A stretch of 64,000 nucleotides of DNA. It comes from Marinomonas atlantica. Its GTDB lineage: Bacteria; Pseudomonadota; Gammaproteobacteria; Pseudomonadales; Marinomonadaceae. The notes under the pieces were generated by a model. The model was not told the DNA's origin. It saw only the letters and a list, made by a program, of their open reading frames with translations, and ran no database searches. A program made the translations under genes and the position numbers. Location: the NCBI RefSeq assembly GCF_001639725.1, contig NZ_LTAW01000003.1, forward strand, positions 423,159-487,158, given 5' to 3'. Of this stretch, positions 41,082 through 51,759 are shown one piece after another (position 1 is the stretch's first letter; each line of letters opens with the position of its first letter).

Positions 41082-42035
41082 GTGAGTTTACTTAAAGAAC
41101 AAACGGTAGCAGTCATCTATGGTGGTCGTTCTGCTGAGCGAGAAGTGTCACTTGAAAGTGGTGCAGGTGTAGCTCAAGCATTGATCAATAAAGGTTACCA
41201 AGTAGTCAAAATTGATTTGTACGGTGAAGATGAGAAATTTGATCCGGTCAAACAGTTGATGGACACTGAATTTGATATCGCCTTCATTGCTTTGCATGGT
41301 GGAGAGGGTGAGGATGGTCGAGTTCAGGCATTGTTAGATATGTTGGAAAAACCTTATACCGGTAGTTTGCCGCTGGCCTCTGGTTTTGCTATGGATAAAG
41401 CTCTGACAAAGCGCTATTGGCAAGGGCTTGGGATACCAACTCCTAATTATTTGTGCTTCAGTGCCGAGCCAGATGTTGATCAGATTAATGAAGAAATGTC
41501 ATACCCTCTGATTATTAAGCCATCGCGAGAGGGTTCAACCATTGGCATCAGTAAAGTTAATGATCAGTCTGAGTTAAAAGCCGCTTTGGAAGACGCTAAG
41601 CGATATGATTCAGATGTATTGGTTGAAGAGTTTGTTTCTGGTGCCGAGTTTACGGTGACTATCATTGATGATGTCGCTTATGCGCCAATTGGTTTAAAAC
41701 CTGCTCAAGGGCATGCGCTTTATGACTATGAAGCAAAGTATTTGGCAGATGATACGCAGTATCTTTTGCCGTGCGGTTTGTCAGACGATCTCGAACTTGA
41801 GATACAAGCGTTGGCGCTTGATGCTTATCAGTCGCTTAATTGTCGTGGCTGGGGGCGTGTCGATATCATGCAAACGGCTGAAGGTGATTTTACTGTGCTT
41901 GAGGTGAATACTTCACCGGGGATGACGTCACACAGTTTGGTGCCTATGGCGGCCGCTTATGCAGACATTAGTTACGATGAGTTGGTTGAAATGATTATTA
42001 AGACGGCTTGGCAAGACTGCGTAGGGGTGAGCTAA
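41082..42035 (+). CDS. ddl: D-alanine--D-alanine ligase
   Basis: Ddl makes the D-Ala-D-Ala used by MurF. The 317-aa ATP-grasp protein has VIYGGRSAEREVSLESG, the serine-loop region KPSREGSTIGISKV, GWGRVDIM and EVNTSPGMTSHSLVP. The GTG start immediately follows the murC stop, with AGGGGG upstream. Its position between murC and ftsQ corresponds to DdlB of enteric bacteria. Confidence 0.97.
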   Translation: MSLLKEQTVAVIYGGRSAEREVSLESGAGVAQALINKGYQVVKIDLYGEDEKFDPVKQLMDTEFDIAFIALHGGEGEDGRVQALLDMLEKPYTGSLPLASGFAMDKALTKRYWQGLGIPTPNYLCFSAEPDVDQINEEMSYPLIIKPSREGSTIGISKVNDQSELKAALEDAKRYDSDVLVEEFVSGAEFTVTIIDDVAYAPIGLKPAQGHALYDYEAKYLADDTQYLLPCGLSDDLELEIQALALDAYQSLNCRGWGRVDIMQTAEGDFTVLEVNTSPGMTSHSLVPMAAAYADISYDELVEMIIKTAWQDCVGVS

Positions 42036-42039
42036 ACGA

Positions 42040-42732
42040 ATGCGTACCGCAGCGTTAATAGGCGCGATACTGCTCATTGTGTTTGCCTTGTTCCAGGATA
42101 ATCCAGATCAATTGGCTACCGATGGCCCCATGTTTGATATCCGACAAATTGATGTAGTTGGTGATTTGCAATACGCCAATCGAGCAGATTTGCAAAAAAG
42201 CTATAACAAATTGTTAGGTCGGGGGTTATTTGAAGAACCGATGGAGGCATTGCGATATTTTGGCGCGCAGCCAGAATGGGTAGAATCGGCGAAGATTCGA
42301 CGTGTCTGGCCTCACACATTACGTATTGAGGTGAGAGAGCATAGGCCTGTTGCGTTATGGGGGAGGGGGAAAGTAATTACCGCTGATGGGAAAATTATTT
42401 CGCCAAGAAAAGCCCCTAACTTGCCGTTAACGCGATTGTCAGGCCCTACTGATACGGAGGCGGCAGTTTTGGATCAGTTTACATTGATCAGTCAAATGCT
42501 GTCGACAACGTCGCTTAGGGTGGCGTCACTGCAACTAGAAGACCGTGGAGCATGGAATATTTCTTTTTCGAACGGAGTTAGCGTAAAACTCGGTCGAGAT
42601 GAGGTTTTAGAGCGATTGCAGCGGTTTGTGGCCGTGTATAAAACTGATTTATCGGGTAGAATAGATCGGATTACCTCGGTTGATGCTCGCTACCCTCATG
42701 GGGTGGCGGTTAATTGGAAACCCAAAGAGTAA
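42040..42732 (+). CDS. ftsQ: Cell division protein FtsQ
   Basis: FtsQ is a bitopic divisome scaffold that binds FtsL/FtsB. The 230-aa protein has a very short cytoplasmic start, a membrane helix (about 3-18), a POTRA domain (about 32-100, FDIRQIDVVGDLQYANRADL, then ESAKIRRVWPHTLRIEVREH) and the FtsQ beta domain (FSNGVSVKLGRDEVLERLQRF). The cytoplasmic tail is shorter than in E. coli. Identity is supported by its place between ddl and ftsA. Confidence 0.93.
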   Translation: MRTAALIGAILLIVFALFQDNPDQLATDGPMFDIRQIDVVGDLQYANRADLQKSYNKLLGRGLFEEPMEALRYFGAQPEWVESAKIRRVWPHTLRIEVREHRPVALWGRGKVITADGKIISPRKAPNLPLTRLSGPTDTEAAVLDQFTLISQMLSTTSLRVASLQLEDRGAWNISFSNGVSVKLGRDEVLERLQRFVAVYKTDLSGRIDRITSVDARYPHGVAVNWKPKE

Positions 42733-42796
42733 AACTTGGTCTAATTGTTGCTTTTTTAAACAATGATTTGTTGGTCGTAGGATAACTGGGAATTAT

Positions 42797-44071
42797 ATGA
42801 TTGTTGGATTAGACGTTGGCACTTCAAAAATCACCTGTGTAGTTGGGGAGAAAGGTGTTGACGGTGTCATGGAGGTAGTTGGTGTTGGTACCCATGTAGC
42901 CAAAGGCATGAAACGTGGTGTTGTTATCAACATTGAGTCCACTGTGCAATCTATCCAGCGAGCCGTGGAAGAAGCTGAGTTAATGGCTGGCTGCAACATA
43001 CACTCCGTATACGTGAGTGTTGCGGGAAGTCATATCCGCAGTCAAAATTCACATGGCATCGTAGCAGTCAAAGAAGGTGAAGTGCAGGTTGAAGATATTG
43101 AACGCGTGATTGATGCTGCACAAGCAGTACCTATTTCGTCCGATCAGCGTCTTCTACATGTATTGCCTCAAGAGTTTAATATTGACTCACAAGAGGGGAT
43201 TCGAGACCCACTTGGTATGTCGGGTGTTAGACTTGAAGCGAATGTACATTTGATATCAGGTGCGGCAAATGCTGTGATGAATGTCGAGAAGTGTATTCGT
43301 CGTTGTGGTTTAGAGGTTGATGGTGTTGTGCTTTCGCAACTGGCATCCAGTCAGGTGTGCTTAAGCGAAGACGAAAAAGACCTTGGTGTTTGTTTAGTGG
43401 ATATTGGTGCGGGAACGTCTGATATCGCAGTATGGCTTGATGGTGCTTTGCATCACACGGCAGTTGTGCCAGTGGCGGGTGATCAAGTAACCAATGATAT
43501 CTCACAAGCGTTACGTACACCTACTTTACATGCAGATGCGATTAAAATTCGCTACGCTTGCGCGATGTCTAGTTTGGCTTCTGCCGATCAGCGTATTGAA
43601 GTGCCAAGTGTTGGGGATCGCAAACCGCGCTCTATTTCACGTCATGCGTTGGCGGAAGTTGTTGAAGCGCGTTACGAAGAGATTTACAAAATGGTGCTTG
43701 ATGAGTTGAGTCGCAGTGGCTATGCCGAGCGAATTCCAGCAGGCATCGTGATTACAGGCGGTACATCCTTAATGGAGGGTGCGGAGGCGTTAGCAGAACA
43801 TATCTTTGATATGCCTGTACGTATTGCTTCACCGCATTCAGCAAAAGGTGTTGCTGAGATAATTGATAATCCAACTTATTCCACAAGTATAGGCTTGTTA
43901 GAATATGCCGGAGAAAGCGTGCAGACACCTGAAATGTCAGATTTAGCGTCTCAAGTAAATGCACCAAAGAAGAAATTTCTGCCCGAAGTGGCGAGCGGTG
44001 AGGCCAAGCCTGCTTTCAGTCCAACGAAGGCGTGGCACAAAGTGAAAGATTGGTTTCAAAGTTATATTTAG
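42797..44071 (+). CDS. ftsA: Cell division protein FtsA
   Basis: FtsA is the actin-like ATPase that tethers FtsZ to the membrane. The 424-aa protein has IVGLDVGTSKITCVVGE (phosphate 1), LVDIGAGTSDIAVW (phosphate 2) and GIVITGGTSLMEGAEAL (adenosine motif). The 1C subdomain is present (about 82-165). It ends in the amphipathic membrane-targeting helix WHKVKDWFQSYI after a flexible linker. The protein is complete. Confidence 0.97.
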   Translation: MIVGLDVGTSKITCVVGEKGVDGVMEVVGVGTHVAKGMKRGVVINIESTVQSIQRAVEEAELMAGCNIHSVYVSVAGSHIRSQNSHGIVAVKEGEVQVEDIERVIDAAQAVPISSDQRLLHVLPQEFNIDSQEGIRDPLGMSGVRLEANVHLISGAANAVMNVEKCIRRCGLEVDGVVLSQLASSQVCLSEDEKDLGVCLVDIGAGTSDIAVWLDGALHHTAVVPVAGDQVTNDISQALRTPTLHADAIKIRYACAMSSLASADQRIEVPSVGDRKPRSISRHALAEVVEARYEEIYKMVLDELSRSGYAERIPAGIVITGGTSLMEGAEALAEHIFDMPVRIASPHSAKGVAEIIDNPTYSTSIGLLEYAGESVQTPEMSDLASQVNAPKKKFLPEVASGEAKPAFSPTKAWHKVKDWFQSYI

Positions 44072-44108
44072 TCAGGAATGACAGCAGAATTATAGGAGCT
44101 TAAAGCCC

Positions 44109-45374
44109 ATGTCCATGAACGTATTTGATTTAGCCGAAGAAAACTTGTCAGACAATGCTGTCATCAAAGTAGTTGGTGTTGGCGGTGGCGGCGGAAACGC
44201 CGTGAAACACATGTTAGAGAGTAATCTAGACGGTGTTGAATTTATTTGTGCAAATACTGATTCTAAAGCCCTAGTAGGCTTAGATTCAGGTATTACATTG
44301 CAGCTTGGTACGACCGTAACAAAAGGATTAGGTGCAGGCGCAAATCCTAATATTGGCCGTGATTCTGCTCTTGAAGATCAAGAGAAAATCACTGAGCTTT
44401 TGACGGGCGCTGACATGGTGTTTATCACAGCAGGCATGGGTGGCGGTACTGGAACGGGCGCTGCGCCGATTATTGCAAAAGTGGCTCGCGAGCTTGGTAT
44501 TTTAACGGTTGCAGTGGTGACTAAGCCATTCCCGTTTGAAGGTCGTCGTCGTGCTAAGGTTGCTGAGGAAGGTGTTAAAGAGCTGCGTGATAATGTTGAC
44601 TCTTTGATTACGGTGCCTAATGAGCGATTGTTGCCAGTGCTAGGAAAAAATATTTCTCTGCTGAAAGCCTTCGGTGAAGCAAACAATGTATTGCTGAACG
44701 CTGTTCAAGGTATTACTGACCTGATCATGCGTCCTGGTTTGATCAACGTCGACTTTGCCGATGTACAAACAGTGATGAAAGAAATGGGAATGGCGATGAT
44801 GGGGTCTGGTTCCGCGACCGGTGAAGACCGTGCGCGTGTTGCTGCGGAAGCCGCTATTCATAACCCATTGTTAGAGGATATCAACCTTAAAGGTGCGCGT
44901 GGTGTGTTGGTTAACATTACCGCAAACGATGAAGTTGGTTTATCTGAGTTTACTGAAGTCGGTAACATTATCGAAGAGTACGCTTCAGAAGATGCAACTG
45001 TCGTGATTGGTTGTGCTATTGATCCAAGTGTTGGTGAAGAAATGCGTGTCACTGTTGTTGCAACTGGGTTGGAAGGCAAAGGTTCTTCTGCTCAAATGCA
45101 GTCGGCTGTCGGTGCTTCTGTTTCTATGTCAACGACGGTGTCTGAGCCTGCTACGCAATCTGCTCCAGTTCAGCCGGCCGCTGAAGAGCGAGCACAAGTA
45201 AATGTTGTGCCACCAAAGCCTGAGTCAACTAAGTCTGCCGTTGAGGCGAATGCTGCAGCACCTGCAGAAACCAAACTCAATGAGTCGGCTTCATCTGGCT
45301 CAAGCTCACAAAAAGCAGAAGATAAACTGTCCTATTTGGATATTCCGGCGTTTTTGCGTCGCCAAGCGGACTAG
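44109..45374 (+). CDS. ftsZ: Cell division GTPase FtsZ
   Basis: FtsZ is the tubulin-like GTPase that forms the Z ring. The 421-aa protein has [14 protein letters not shown], the tubulin signature [10 protein letters not shown] and NVDFADV in the T7 region. A low-complexity Ala/Ser/Pro/Glu linker follows (about 320-395), then the C-terminal peptide [12 protein letters not shown] that binds FtsA, ZipA and MinC. The gap to ftsA is 37 bases. A small palindrome (TGCGCA twice around five A residues) follows the stop but lacks a T tract. Confidence 0.98.
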   Translation: MSMNVFDLAEENLSDNAVIKVVGVGGGGGNAVKHMLESNLDGVEFICANTDSKALVGLDSGITLQLGTTVTKGLGAGANPNIGRDSALEDQEKITELLTGADMVFITAGMGGGTGTGAAPIIAKVARELGILTVAVVTKPFPFEGRRRAKVAEEGVKELRDNVDSLITVPNERLLPVLGKNISLLKAFGEANNVLLNAVQGITDLIMRPGLINVDFADVQTVMKEMGMAMMGSGSATGEDRARVAAEAAIHNPLLEDINLKGARGVLVNITANDEVGLSEFTEVGNIIEEYASEDATVVIGCAIDPSVGEEMRVTVVATGLEGKGSSAQMQSAVGASVSMSTTVSEPATQSAPVQPAAEERAQVNVVPPKPESTKSAVEANAAAPAETKLNESASSGSSSQKAEDKLSYLDIPAFLRRQAD

Positions 45375-45484
45375 TAAAAAAATTGCGCAAAAAATGCGCA
45401 GCTAAGAGCTTCTGAATTGAATAAAACGACACTTGTTGGTATGATTCCGGCAAATTCTAAATGTCATCATATTGTAGGAATATA

Positions 45485-46399
45485 ATGGTACGTCAGCGCA
45501 CCCTTAAAAACATTATTCGCGCTACCGGAGTGGGTTTGCATTCGGGCGAAAAAGTATATCTAACGCTTAAACCAGCACCAGTTGATACTGGTATTGTTTT
45601 TGTGCGTACAGATTTAGAGCCACCTGTTGAAATTCTTGGTTCGGCTCAGTCTGTTGGCGCTACCAATTTCGCTACAGCGCTTCGTGACGGCGAAGTGACA
45701 GTCAGTACGGTCGAGCATTTATTGTCTGCGATGGCTGGCTTAGGTATTGATAACTGTTACGTTGAGCTGAGCTCTAGTGAAGTGCCTTTGATGGACGGTA
45801 GTGCAAGTCCGTTTGTCTTCTTGCTTCAGTCAGCTGGTATCGAAGAACAGGAGGCACCTAAGAAATTTATTCGCATAAAGAAATTGATTCGTGCTGAAGA
45901 TGGTGACAAGTATGCGTCGCTGGAACCTTTTAACGGTTTCCGTTTATCCTTCACGATAGATTTTCAGCATCCTGCGATTGATGAAGAGGTTCAGTACACC
46001 TCGGTTGATTTCTCAACGACGACATTTGTCAAAGAAATTTCACGTGCTCGCACATTTGGCTTTATGAAGGATATTGAATACTTCAAAGACAATAATCTAG
46101 CGCGTGGCGCGAACATGGAAAATGCGGTCGTGCTTGATGAGTATCGTGTATTGAATGATGAAGGTCTTCGCTACCGTGATGAGCTTGTGCGTCATAAAGT
46201 GCTGGATGCGATTGGTGATTTGTACTTACTTGGACACAGCGTCATTGGTGAATACAAAGCGTTTAAGTCTGGTCATGGCTTGAACAACAAACTGTTATTA
46301 GAGCTACTGCAAAACCAAGAGGCATGGGAATACGTGACGTTTGAAGAAGACGAAGCGATGAATCCTATTTCTTTTACGGAAGCCGCTGCGATTGCATAG
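45485..46399 (+). CDS. lpxC: UDP-3-O-acyl-N-acetylglucosamine deacetylase
   Basis: LpxC is the zinc enzyme for the committed step of lipid A synthesis. From ATG 45485 (AGGAA upstream) it has 304 aa and starts [21 protein letters not shown], as in E. coli LpxC (305 aa). Zinc-ligand segments [10 protein letters not shown] and [15 protein letters not shown] are intact, as are MDGSASPFV and [10 protein letters not shown]. In E. coli this enzyme is degraded by FtsH, whose regulators HflK/HflC are encoded earlier in this window. A terminator follows. Confidence 0.97.
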   Translation: MVRQRTLKNIIRATGVGLHSGEKVYLTLKPAPVDTGIVFVRTDLEPPVEILGSAQSVGATNFATALRDGEVTVSTVEHLLSAMAGLGIDNCYVELSSSEVPLMDGSASPFVFLLQSAGIEEQEAPKKFIRIKKLIRAEDGDKYASLEPFNGFRLSFTIDFQHPAIDEEVQYTSVDFSTTTFVKEISRARTFGFMKDIEYFKDNNLARGANMENAVVLDEYRVLNDEGLRYRDELVRHKVLDAIGDLYLLGHSVIGEYKAFKSGHGLNNKLLLELLQNQEAWEYVTFEEDEAMNPISFTEAAAIA

Positions 46400-46415
46400 A
46401 TATTGAACGAATCTT

Positions 46416-46445
46416 AAAAAAGCCAGACTTATGTCTGGCTTTTTT
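46416..46445 (+). terminator. Intrinsic terminator after lpxC
   Basis: AAAAAAGCCAGAC (46416-46428), a TTAT loop and GTCTGGCTTTTTT (46433-46445) form a perfect 13-bp stem. It closes the dcw-lpxC block, so secA needs its own promoter in 46446-46530. Confidence 0.93.
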
Positions 46446-46530
46446 CGTTATAAGGGATTGATAATCCATGTTTTGTCGCTATTTACCATGGTAGACTCTT
46501 AATCATTCCAATTCTAAGTTGTGTTGAAAT

Positions 46531-49212
46531 ATGTTCGGAAAAGTCATTAAAAAAATTGTCGGTACTAAAAACGACCGTGAAGTAAAGCGCTATAAAAAAG
46601 TCGTCTCTCAGATCAATAAGTTAGAAGATGCTTATAAGCAATTGACCGATGATGATTTGATGGCCAAATCTGCTGTGTTTCGGGAGCGTCTGGCTAAGGG
46701 TGAGTCGCTTGACTCTCTTTTGCCAGAAGCTTTTGCAACCGTTCGCGAAGCTAGTAGTCGAGTCATGGGGATGCGCCATTTCGACGTACAAATGATCGGC
46801 GGTATGGTGCTTCACGATGGGCGTATCGCTGAGATGCGCACCGGTGAAGGTAAAACACTTGTTGCAACATTAGCGGTTTATCTAAATGCATTATCAGGCA
46901 AAGGTGTACATGTTGTAACGGTCAATGATTACCTTGCGCGACGTGATGCGAACTGGATGCGACCTCTATATGAGTTTCTTGATATGAGTGTTGGCGTTGT
47001 TCATGCGGGTCAAGACCGGGAAGAAAAACGCAGCGCTTATCAATCTGATATTACCTACGGTACAAATAACGAGTTTGGTTTCGACTACTTACGCGACAAT
47101 ATGGTTTTCCGCATGGAAGAGCGTATGCAACGTGATCTTTCTTTTGCAGTGGTTGATGAAGTGGACTCAATCTTAATTGATGAGGCGCGTACACCATTAA
47201 TTATCTCAGGTGCAGTAGAAGATAGTTCCGAGCAGTATCGTAAGATCAATCTGCTTGCTCCTTTGCTTGTTAAGCAAGATGAAGAGGGCGAAGAGGATGG
47301 GCATTACACTTATGATGAGGCTCAGCGAAATGTTGAGTTGACTGAAAATGGTCACCAATTTGTTGAAGCATGGTTGGTTGAACAAGGCATGTTAGAAGAA
47401 GGTGACAGCCTTTATGCCGCAGGTAATTTACAGCTTCTACATCATGTTTATGCGTGTATGCGTGCTCACATCGTGTTCCAGAAGAACGTTGATTATGTGA
47501 TTCAAGATGATCAAGTCGTTATCGTTGACGAGCATACAGGTCGTACAATGCAAGGTCGTCGTTGGTCTGAAGGTATTCACCAAGCGGTAGAAGCGAAAGA
47601 AGGTGTAACTATTCAGGCCGAAAGCCAAACATTGGCATCTACAACCTTCCAAAATTACTTCCGTTTGTATGACAAGTTGTCTGGTATGACCGGTACAGCT
47701 GATACAGAAGCGTTTGAATTCCAGCAAATCTATTCTTTGAATGTCATTGTCATTCCGACCAATAATTCGGTGCAACGTAAAGATTACAATGACTTGATCT
47801 TTATGACGACAAATGAAAAGTTTGAAGCGATTGTTAAAGATATTGGTGAAAACGTCGCACAAGGTCGCCCGATCCTAGTGGGTACGGCATCCATTGAGTA
47901 TTCGGAGTTGTTATCAGGTTTCTTAGAAAAGCAGGGTGTTAAACATAATGTCTTGAATGCTAAGCAGCATGAACGAGAAGCTGAAATCGTTGCAGAGGCA
48001 GGCCGTCCAGGTGCAGTAACGATTGCAACTAACATGGCGGGTCGCGGTACTGATATCGTGTTAGGCGGTAATCTGCAGGTTGAGTTGGCTGATCTCGGCG
48101 AAGATGCTACTGATGCGCAAAAAGAGGCTCTTAAAGCCGACTGGAAAATGCGCCATGAAGCTGTATTGGCAGCTGGCGGTCTTCATATTATTGGCACAGA
48201 GCGTCACGAGTCACGTCGTATCGATAATCAGCTTCGAGGCCGTGCGGGTCGACAAGGTGACGTCGGTTCATCGCGTTTCTATTTGTCTCTTGAAGATAAT
48301 TTGATGCGTATCTTTATGTCTGATCGTATCAAAAAAATGATGCAAGCACTGGGTATGGAGAAAGGTGAAGCGATTGAGCACAAAATGGTGTCCAACGCGA
48401 TCGAAAAAGCGCAGCGTAAAGTTGAAGGTCGTAACTTCGATATTCGTAAGCAGCTATTAGAATACGATGATGTTGCGAACGATCAGCGACAAGTTATTTA
48501 CCAGCAGCGCTATGACATGATGGCTTCAGATGATCTGTCTGACGCGATTTCTTCTATGCGTGAAGATGTTTTGACTAGTTTAATAGACGAGTACATACCA
48601 CCTCAAAGTATCTTTGACCAATGGGATCTTGTTGGATTAGAAGAGCGTATTCGTAATGACTTCGGCTTAGAGTTGCCGATCCAGCTATGGGTTGCAGAAG
48701 ATAAGAAGCTTTATGAAGAACCGTTACGTGAGAAAATCCTTCAGGCGTTTATCGATGATTACGCTGCTAAGGAGCAGATTGCTGGCCCAGAAAGCTTGCG
48801 TAATTTTGAGAAACAAGTATTGCTTCAAGTGCTTGATACGTTATGGAAAGAGCATTTGCAAACAATGGACATGTTGCGTCAGGGTATTCACTTACGTGGC
48901 TACGCGCAGAAAAACCCGAAACAAGAATATAAGCGTGAAGCATTTGAATTGTTCCAAGGTTTATTGGAGCAAATTAAGTTTGACGTATTGCAAGTTGTAA
49001 CACGCGTTAAAGTCCAATCAGCAGAAGATGCTGAGAAAATCGAAGCGGCACGTCGTGAGCAAGAGGCCAAAACCAAAGTGACAACTAATATGGCTGGTGT
49101 GGAGAGCGGTTCTGAAGAGTCTGCAGGCGACGTCCCTCGCGTTGGACGAAACGAACCTTGTCCTTGTGGGTCAGGTAAAAAATATAAGCAATGTCACGGT
49201 AGTTTAGTCTAG
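46531..49212 (+). CDS. secA: Preprotein translocase ATPase SecA
   Basis: SecA drives export of unfolded preproteins through SecYEG. The 893-aa protein has the DEAD motor with Walker A MRTGEGKT and [16 protein letters not shown], the preprotein cross-linking domain, and the second nucleotide-binding fold with [11 protein letters not shown] and [11 protein letters not shown] helical scaffold and a C-terminal zinc/SecB-binding tail with [15 protein letters not shown] complete it. No secM-like ORF lies between lpxC and secA: that gap is 131 bases and half terminator. Confidence 0.98.
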   Translation: MFGKVIKKIVGTKNDREVKRYKKVVSQINKLEDAYKQLTDDDLMAKSAVFRERLAKGESLDSLLPEAFATVREASSRVMGMRHFDVQMIGGMVLHDGRIAEMRTGEGKTLVATLAVYLNALSGKGVHVVTVNDYLARRDANWMRPLYEFLDMSVGVVHAGQDREEKRSAYQSDITYGTNNEFGFDYLRDNMVFRMEERMQRDLSFAVVDEVDSILIDEARTPLIISGAVEDSSEQYRKINLLAPLLVKQDEEGEEDGHYTYDEAQRNVELTENGHQFVEAWLVEQGMLEEGDSLYAAGNLQLLHHVYACMRAHIVFQKNVDYVIQDDQVVIVDEHTGRTMQGRRWSEGIHQAVEAKEGVTIQAESQTLASTTFQNYFRLYDKLSGMTGTADTEAFEFQQIYSLNVIVIPTNNSVQRKDYNDLIFMTTNEKFEAIVKDIGENVAQGRPILVGTASIEYSELLSGFLEKQGVKHNVLNAKQHEREAEIVAEAGRPGAVTIATNMAGRGTDIVLGGNLQVELADLGEDATDAQKEALKADWKMRHEAVLAAGGLHIIGTERHESRRIDNQLRGRAGRQGDVGSSRFYLSLEDNLMRIFMSDRIKKMMQALGMEKGEAIEHKMVSNAIEKAQRKVEGRNFDIRKQLLEYDDVANDQRQVIYQQRYDMMASDDLSDAISSMREDVLTSLIDEYIPPQSIFDQWDLVGLEERIRNDFGLELPIQLWVAEDKKLYEEPLREKILQAFIDDYAAKEQIAGPESLRNFEKQVLLQVLDTLWKEHLQTMDMLRQGIHLRGYAQKNPKQEYKREAFELFQGLLEQIKFDVLQVVTRVKVQSAEDAEKIEAARREQEAKTKVTTNMAGVESGSEESAGDVPRVGRNEPCPCGSGKKYKQCHGSLV

Positions 49213-49239
49213 TTAATCAGTTTAGAGCGAGAGGCCAAA

Positions 49240-50460
49240 ATGGCAGTTGGATTAGGATCTTTTCCTGTAATACCTTCGATTTCTGGTGTGCGTTTTGCTG
49301 CTATGGAAGCGGGTATTAAAAAAGCGAACAAAAAAGACGTAGTGGTTTTTGAGTTAGCTGAAGGTTCTGCGGTAGCGGGTGTGTTCACTCAGAATCAATT
49401 TTGTGCTGCGCCAGTTCGAGTGTGTCGTGAGCATCTTGCTAAGGCAAAGCCTCGATTTTTGGTTATTAATACGGGTAATGCAAACGCCGGTACTGGTAAA
49501 TCAGGATTGCAGAATGCTCTGCATACATGTGAGACTCTAGCTAATTTGACTGGGGTTTCATTGGAGCAAGTGCTGCCTTTTTCAACGGGTGTTATTGGTG
49601 AGCCGCTACCTGTTGATAAAATTACCAGTGTGTTGCCAAGTGCTTTGAAATCTATGGCATCTGAAGGCTGGTCTGATGCTGGTTTGGGTATCATGACGAC
49701 AGATACCTTGCCAAAAGGTGCTTATCGTCAAGTTGAGATTGCAGGTAAAGTTATCACGATAGGTGGTATATCTAAGGGTGCTGGCATGATTCGCCCTAAT
49801 ATGGCGACGATGCTTGGTTTCATTTTTACGGATGCTGCTGTTGATCAAATGGCGCTACAGTCTTTGCTCAAGCAAACGACTGATCAGAGCTTTAACCGAA
49901 TTACGATTGACAGTGATACATCGACGAATGATTCATGTATTGCTGTAGCAACAGGTGCTGCCCAAGTGCCTGTTATTACCGATTTTACCCAAGGTGATGG
50001 AGCGCTGTTTGCAGCGGCTTTTCTTGAGGTTATGCAAGAGCTTGCGCACGCGATCGTGCGTGACGGCGAGGGTGCTACTAAGTTTGTAACCGTTGAAGTA
50101 AAAGGTGCTGAGCAGCAATCAGATGCTACTAAAACGGCGTTTGAGATAGCGCACTCTCCATTGGTGAAAACGGCACTGTTTGCCTCTGACCCTAACTGGG
50201 GTCGTATTCTTGCAGTGGTCGGTCGTGCAGGTGTTGATAGCTTAAATGTCGACACAGTGTCGATCTTTATTAATGGTTGCGAGATCGTACGTGAAGGCGG
50301 GCGTTCACCGTCTTATTCTGAGGATGCAGGGCAATTAGCAATGAACCCTGAAGAAATCCATATTGTAGTGGATCTTGGGTCAGGTGATCAGGCAGATACA
50401 GTTTGGACAACTGACTTTTCTCATGAATACGTTACGATCAATGCTGAGTACCGTACCTAA
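49240..50460 (+). CDS. argJ: Bifunctional ornithine acetyltransferase / N-acetylglutamate synthase
   Basis: ArgJ recycles the acetyl group from N-acetylornithine to glutamate and can also use acetyl-CoA. The 406-aa Ntn-type precursor self-cleaves before the nucleophilic Thr in NMATMLGF (about residue 190), after KGAGMIRP. The beta chain carries SDTSTNDS and the conserved DPNWGRILA. It lies 27 bases after secA, and its TAA overlaps the mutT ATG by one base. Confidence 0.96.
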   Translation: MAVGLGSFPVIPSISGVRFAAMEAGIKKANKKDVVVFELAEGSAVAGVFTQNQFCAAPVRVCREHLAKAKPRFLVINTGNANAGTGKSGLQNALHTCETLANLTGVSLEQVLPFSTGVIGEPLPVDKITSVLPSALKSMASEGWSDAGLGIMTTDTLPKGAYRQVEIAGKVITIGGISKGAGMIRPNMATMLGFIFTDAAVDQMALQSLLKQTTDQSFNRITIDSDTSTNDSCIAVATGAAQVPVITDFTQGDGALFAAAFLEVMQELAHAIVRDGEGATKFVTVEVKGAEQQSDATKTAFEIAHSPLVKTALFASDPNWGRILAVVGRAGVDSLNVDTVSIFINGCEIVREGGRSPSYSEDAGQLAMNPEEIHIVVDLGSGDQADTVWTTDFSHEYVTINAEYRT

Positions 50461-50843
50461 TGGTCGTTCGTGTTGCCGCTGGTATTATCGTACGTGAGGA
50501 TCAAGTTTTTATTGCTTTGCGCTCAGACGATAAGCATCAAGGTGGTTGCTGGGAATTTCCTGGCGGTAAGGTTGAAGAAGGTGAAGACCCAGCAGAAGCG
50601 TTAGCTCGTGAGTTGATGGAGGAGTGTGGTATCGCGACGACTAAGTCGGAGCAATTTCAACTTGTCCGTCATGATTACTCTGATAAGTCTGTTGAGTTGT
50701 ACTTTTACTTAGTAAGTGAATTTTCTGGCGAGCCGCATGGCAAAGAAGGTCAGAAGGTTGCTTGGGTTAATCGTTCGGATTTATCTACTTATACTTTTCC
50801 AGAAGCCAACGTGCCGATTGTGGAAGCTTTGCTAAAAGCATAA
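50460..50843 (+). CDS. mutT: Nudix hydrolase, MutT family (8-oxo-dGTP diphosphatase)
   Basis: MutT removes 8-oxo-dGTP from the nucleotide pool. The 127-aa protein has a perfect Nudix box: GKVEEGE, seven residues, then RELMEECGI (GX5EX7REUXEEXGU). FPGGKVEEGE and VAAGIIVREDQVFIALR are MutT-like rather than other Nudix classes. It is translationally coupled to argJ (TAATG). The secA-argJ-mutT order also occurs in pseudomonads. It ends in a terminator shared with the convergent receiver gene. Confidence 0.92.
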   Translation: MVVRVAAGIIVREDQVFIALRSDDKHQGGCWEFPGGKVEEGEDPAEALARELMEECGIATTKSEQFQLVRHDYSDKSVELYFYLVSEFSGEPHGKEGQKVAWVNRSDLSTYTFPEANVPIVEALLKA

Positions 50844-50873
50844 AAAAAACGGCCCTCTAGGGCCGTTTTTTTA
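50842..50873. terminator. Bidirectional terminator, mutT and receiver gene
   Basis: Eight A residues, CGGCCC, a TCTA loop, GGGCCG and seven T residues form a symmetrical hairpin that can end transcription from both convergent genes. Its right edge touches the stop codon of the minus-strand gene. Confidence 0.9.
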
Positions 50874-51668
50874 ATCTAAAATATTATGTAGTAAGACTCT
50901 TAATGTTTCTGGTTCAAACACTTTGTCGCAAATTGCATCAACTCCTTCTTGGGTGATGTTTGCTAGCTGAGGTTGATCCGCATTAGAAGCAACCATTAAA
51001 ATTGGGATATGTGATAGATGTTCCGTCATTCGAATGGTGTGAGTAAACTCTATTCCATCCATTTCTGGCATATTGTAATCAGTAATGACCAAATCATAGC
51101 TTGCATCGTTCATAAGTGTGATCGCATCAGAGCCATTAGCTGCAACATCAATATTAACGATCCCCATGGATTCTAAAACACGAGTGATGTGCTTTTGGGC
51201 TAAGCGGCTATCATCGACCAGTAGGACTTGCATTTCGTGTGGGTCAATTAACTCTAAATCAATTTCTTGTTCCATACTTAGATCTAGTGTTGCATTAATT
51301 GCACGCTGTAAGTCTTTCATTTCAAATGGCTTGGGTAATATCGCGATTACACCTGCTTGGCGTAAGGTTTCTAGTTGCTGACGGTTGCGCTCACTCGAAA
51401 CCAGCATGAAATTAATGTGCTCTGTATCGGGGTTTTTTTTGATAAGCGTAATCAGTGTTTCTGCTGTGCCATCTGGTAAATACATAGCCGAAACAATTAG
51501 ATCAGGTTCATTTTCCTTAATCGCGTAAATTGCGGACTTCACTGAGTCGGCAAAATACAGATGTCTCGCACCCGCATCTTCAAGTGCTCGACGAATGATT
51601 TTCTGTTGAGTGGAAGACGGTTCTACTAAGAGAATCGAAAGTTCTTCCGAAGATGGCATTAGCTCCAT
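50871..51668 (-). CDS. Double-receiver protein with a degenerate first REC domain
   Basis: This 265-aa protein consists only of two response-regulator receiver domains. REC1 (about 11-128) has EPSS in place of the acidic pair and Ala61 at the phosphoacceptor position (VSAMYLPDG), but keeps LPKPF. REC2 (about 146-264) is intact for LLVDDSR and phosphoacceptor D197 (ITDYNMPEMDG); its lysine K249 is in DKVFEP rather than KPF. No output domain is present, so it probably works by protein interaction or phosphorelay. ATG 51668 follows AGAGGG; a farther in-frame ATG at 51725 lacks a site. Its partner kinase is not in the window. Confidence 0.88.
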   Translation of the reverse strand: MELMPSSEELSILLVEPSSTQQKIIRRALEDAGARHLYFADSVKSAIYAIKENEPDLIVSAMYLPDGTAETLITLIKKNPDTEHINFMLVSSERNRQQLETLRQAGVIAILPKPFEMKDLQRAINATLDLSMEQEIDLELIDPHEMQVLLVDDSRLAQKHITRVLESMGIVNIDVAANGSDAITLMNDASYDLVITDYNMPEMDGIEFTHTIRMTEHLSHIPILMVASNADQPQLANITQEGVDAICDKVFEPETLRVLLHNILD

Positions 51669-51759
51669 ACTACCCTCTACTGCTAAAATAGTTATACTAA
51701 ACGAATGTAACACAGCTTTTTGCATGTGTGTCTAAATTGAGAAAATAAAGAGGTTATAA

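Noticed and set aside
45384..45400. TGCGCA-AAAAA-TGCGCA palindrome after ftsZ as a terminator
   Set aside because: The stem is only six pairs with no T tract, and lpxC follows within 90 bases. Read-through is likely.
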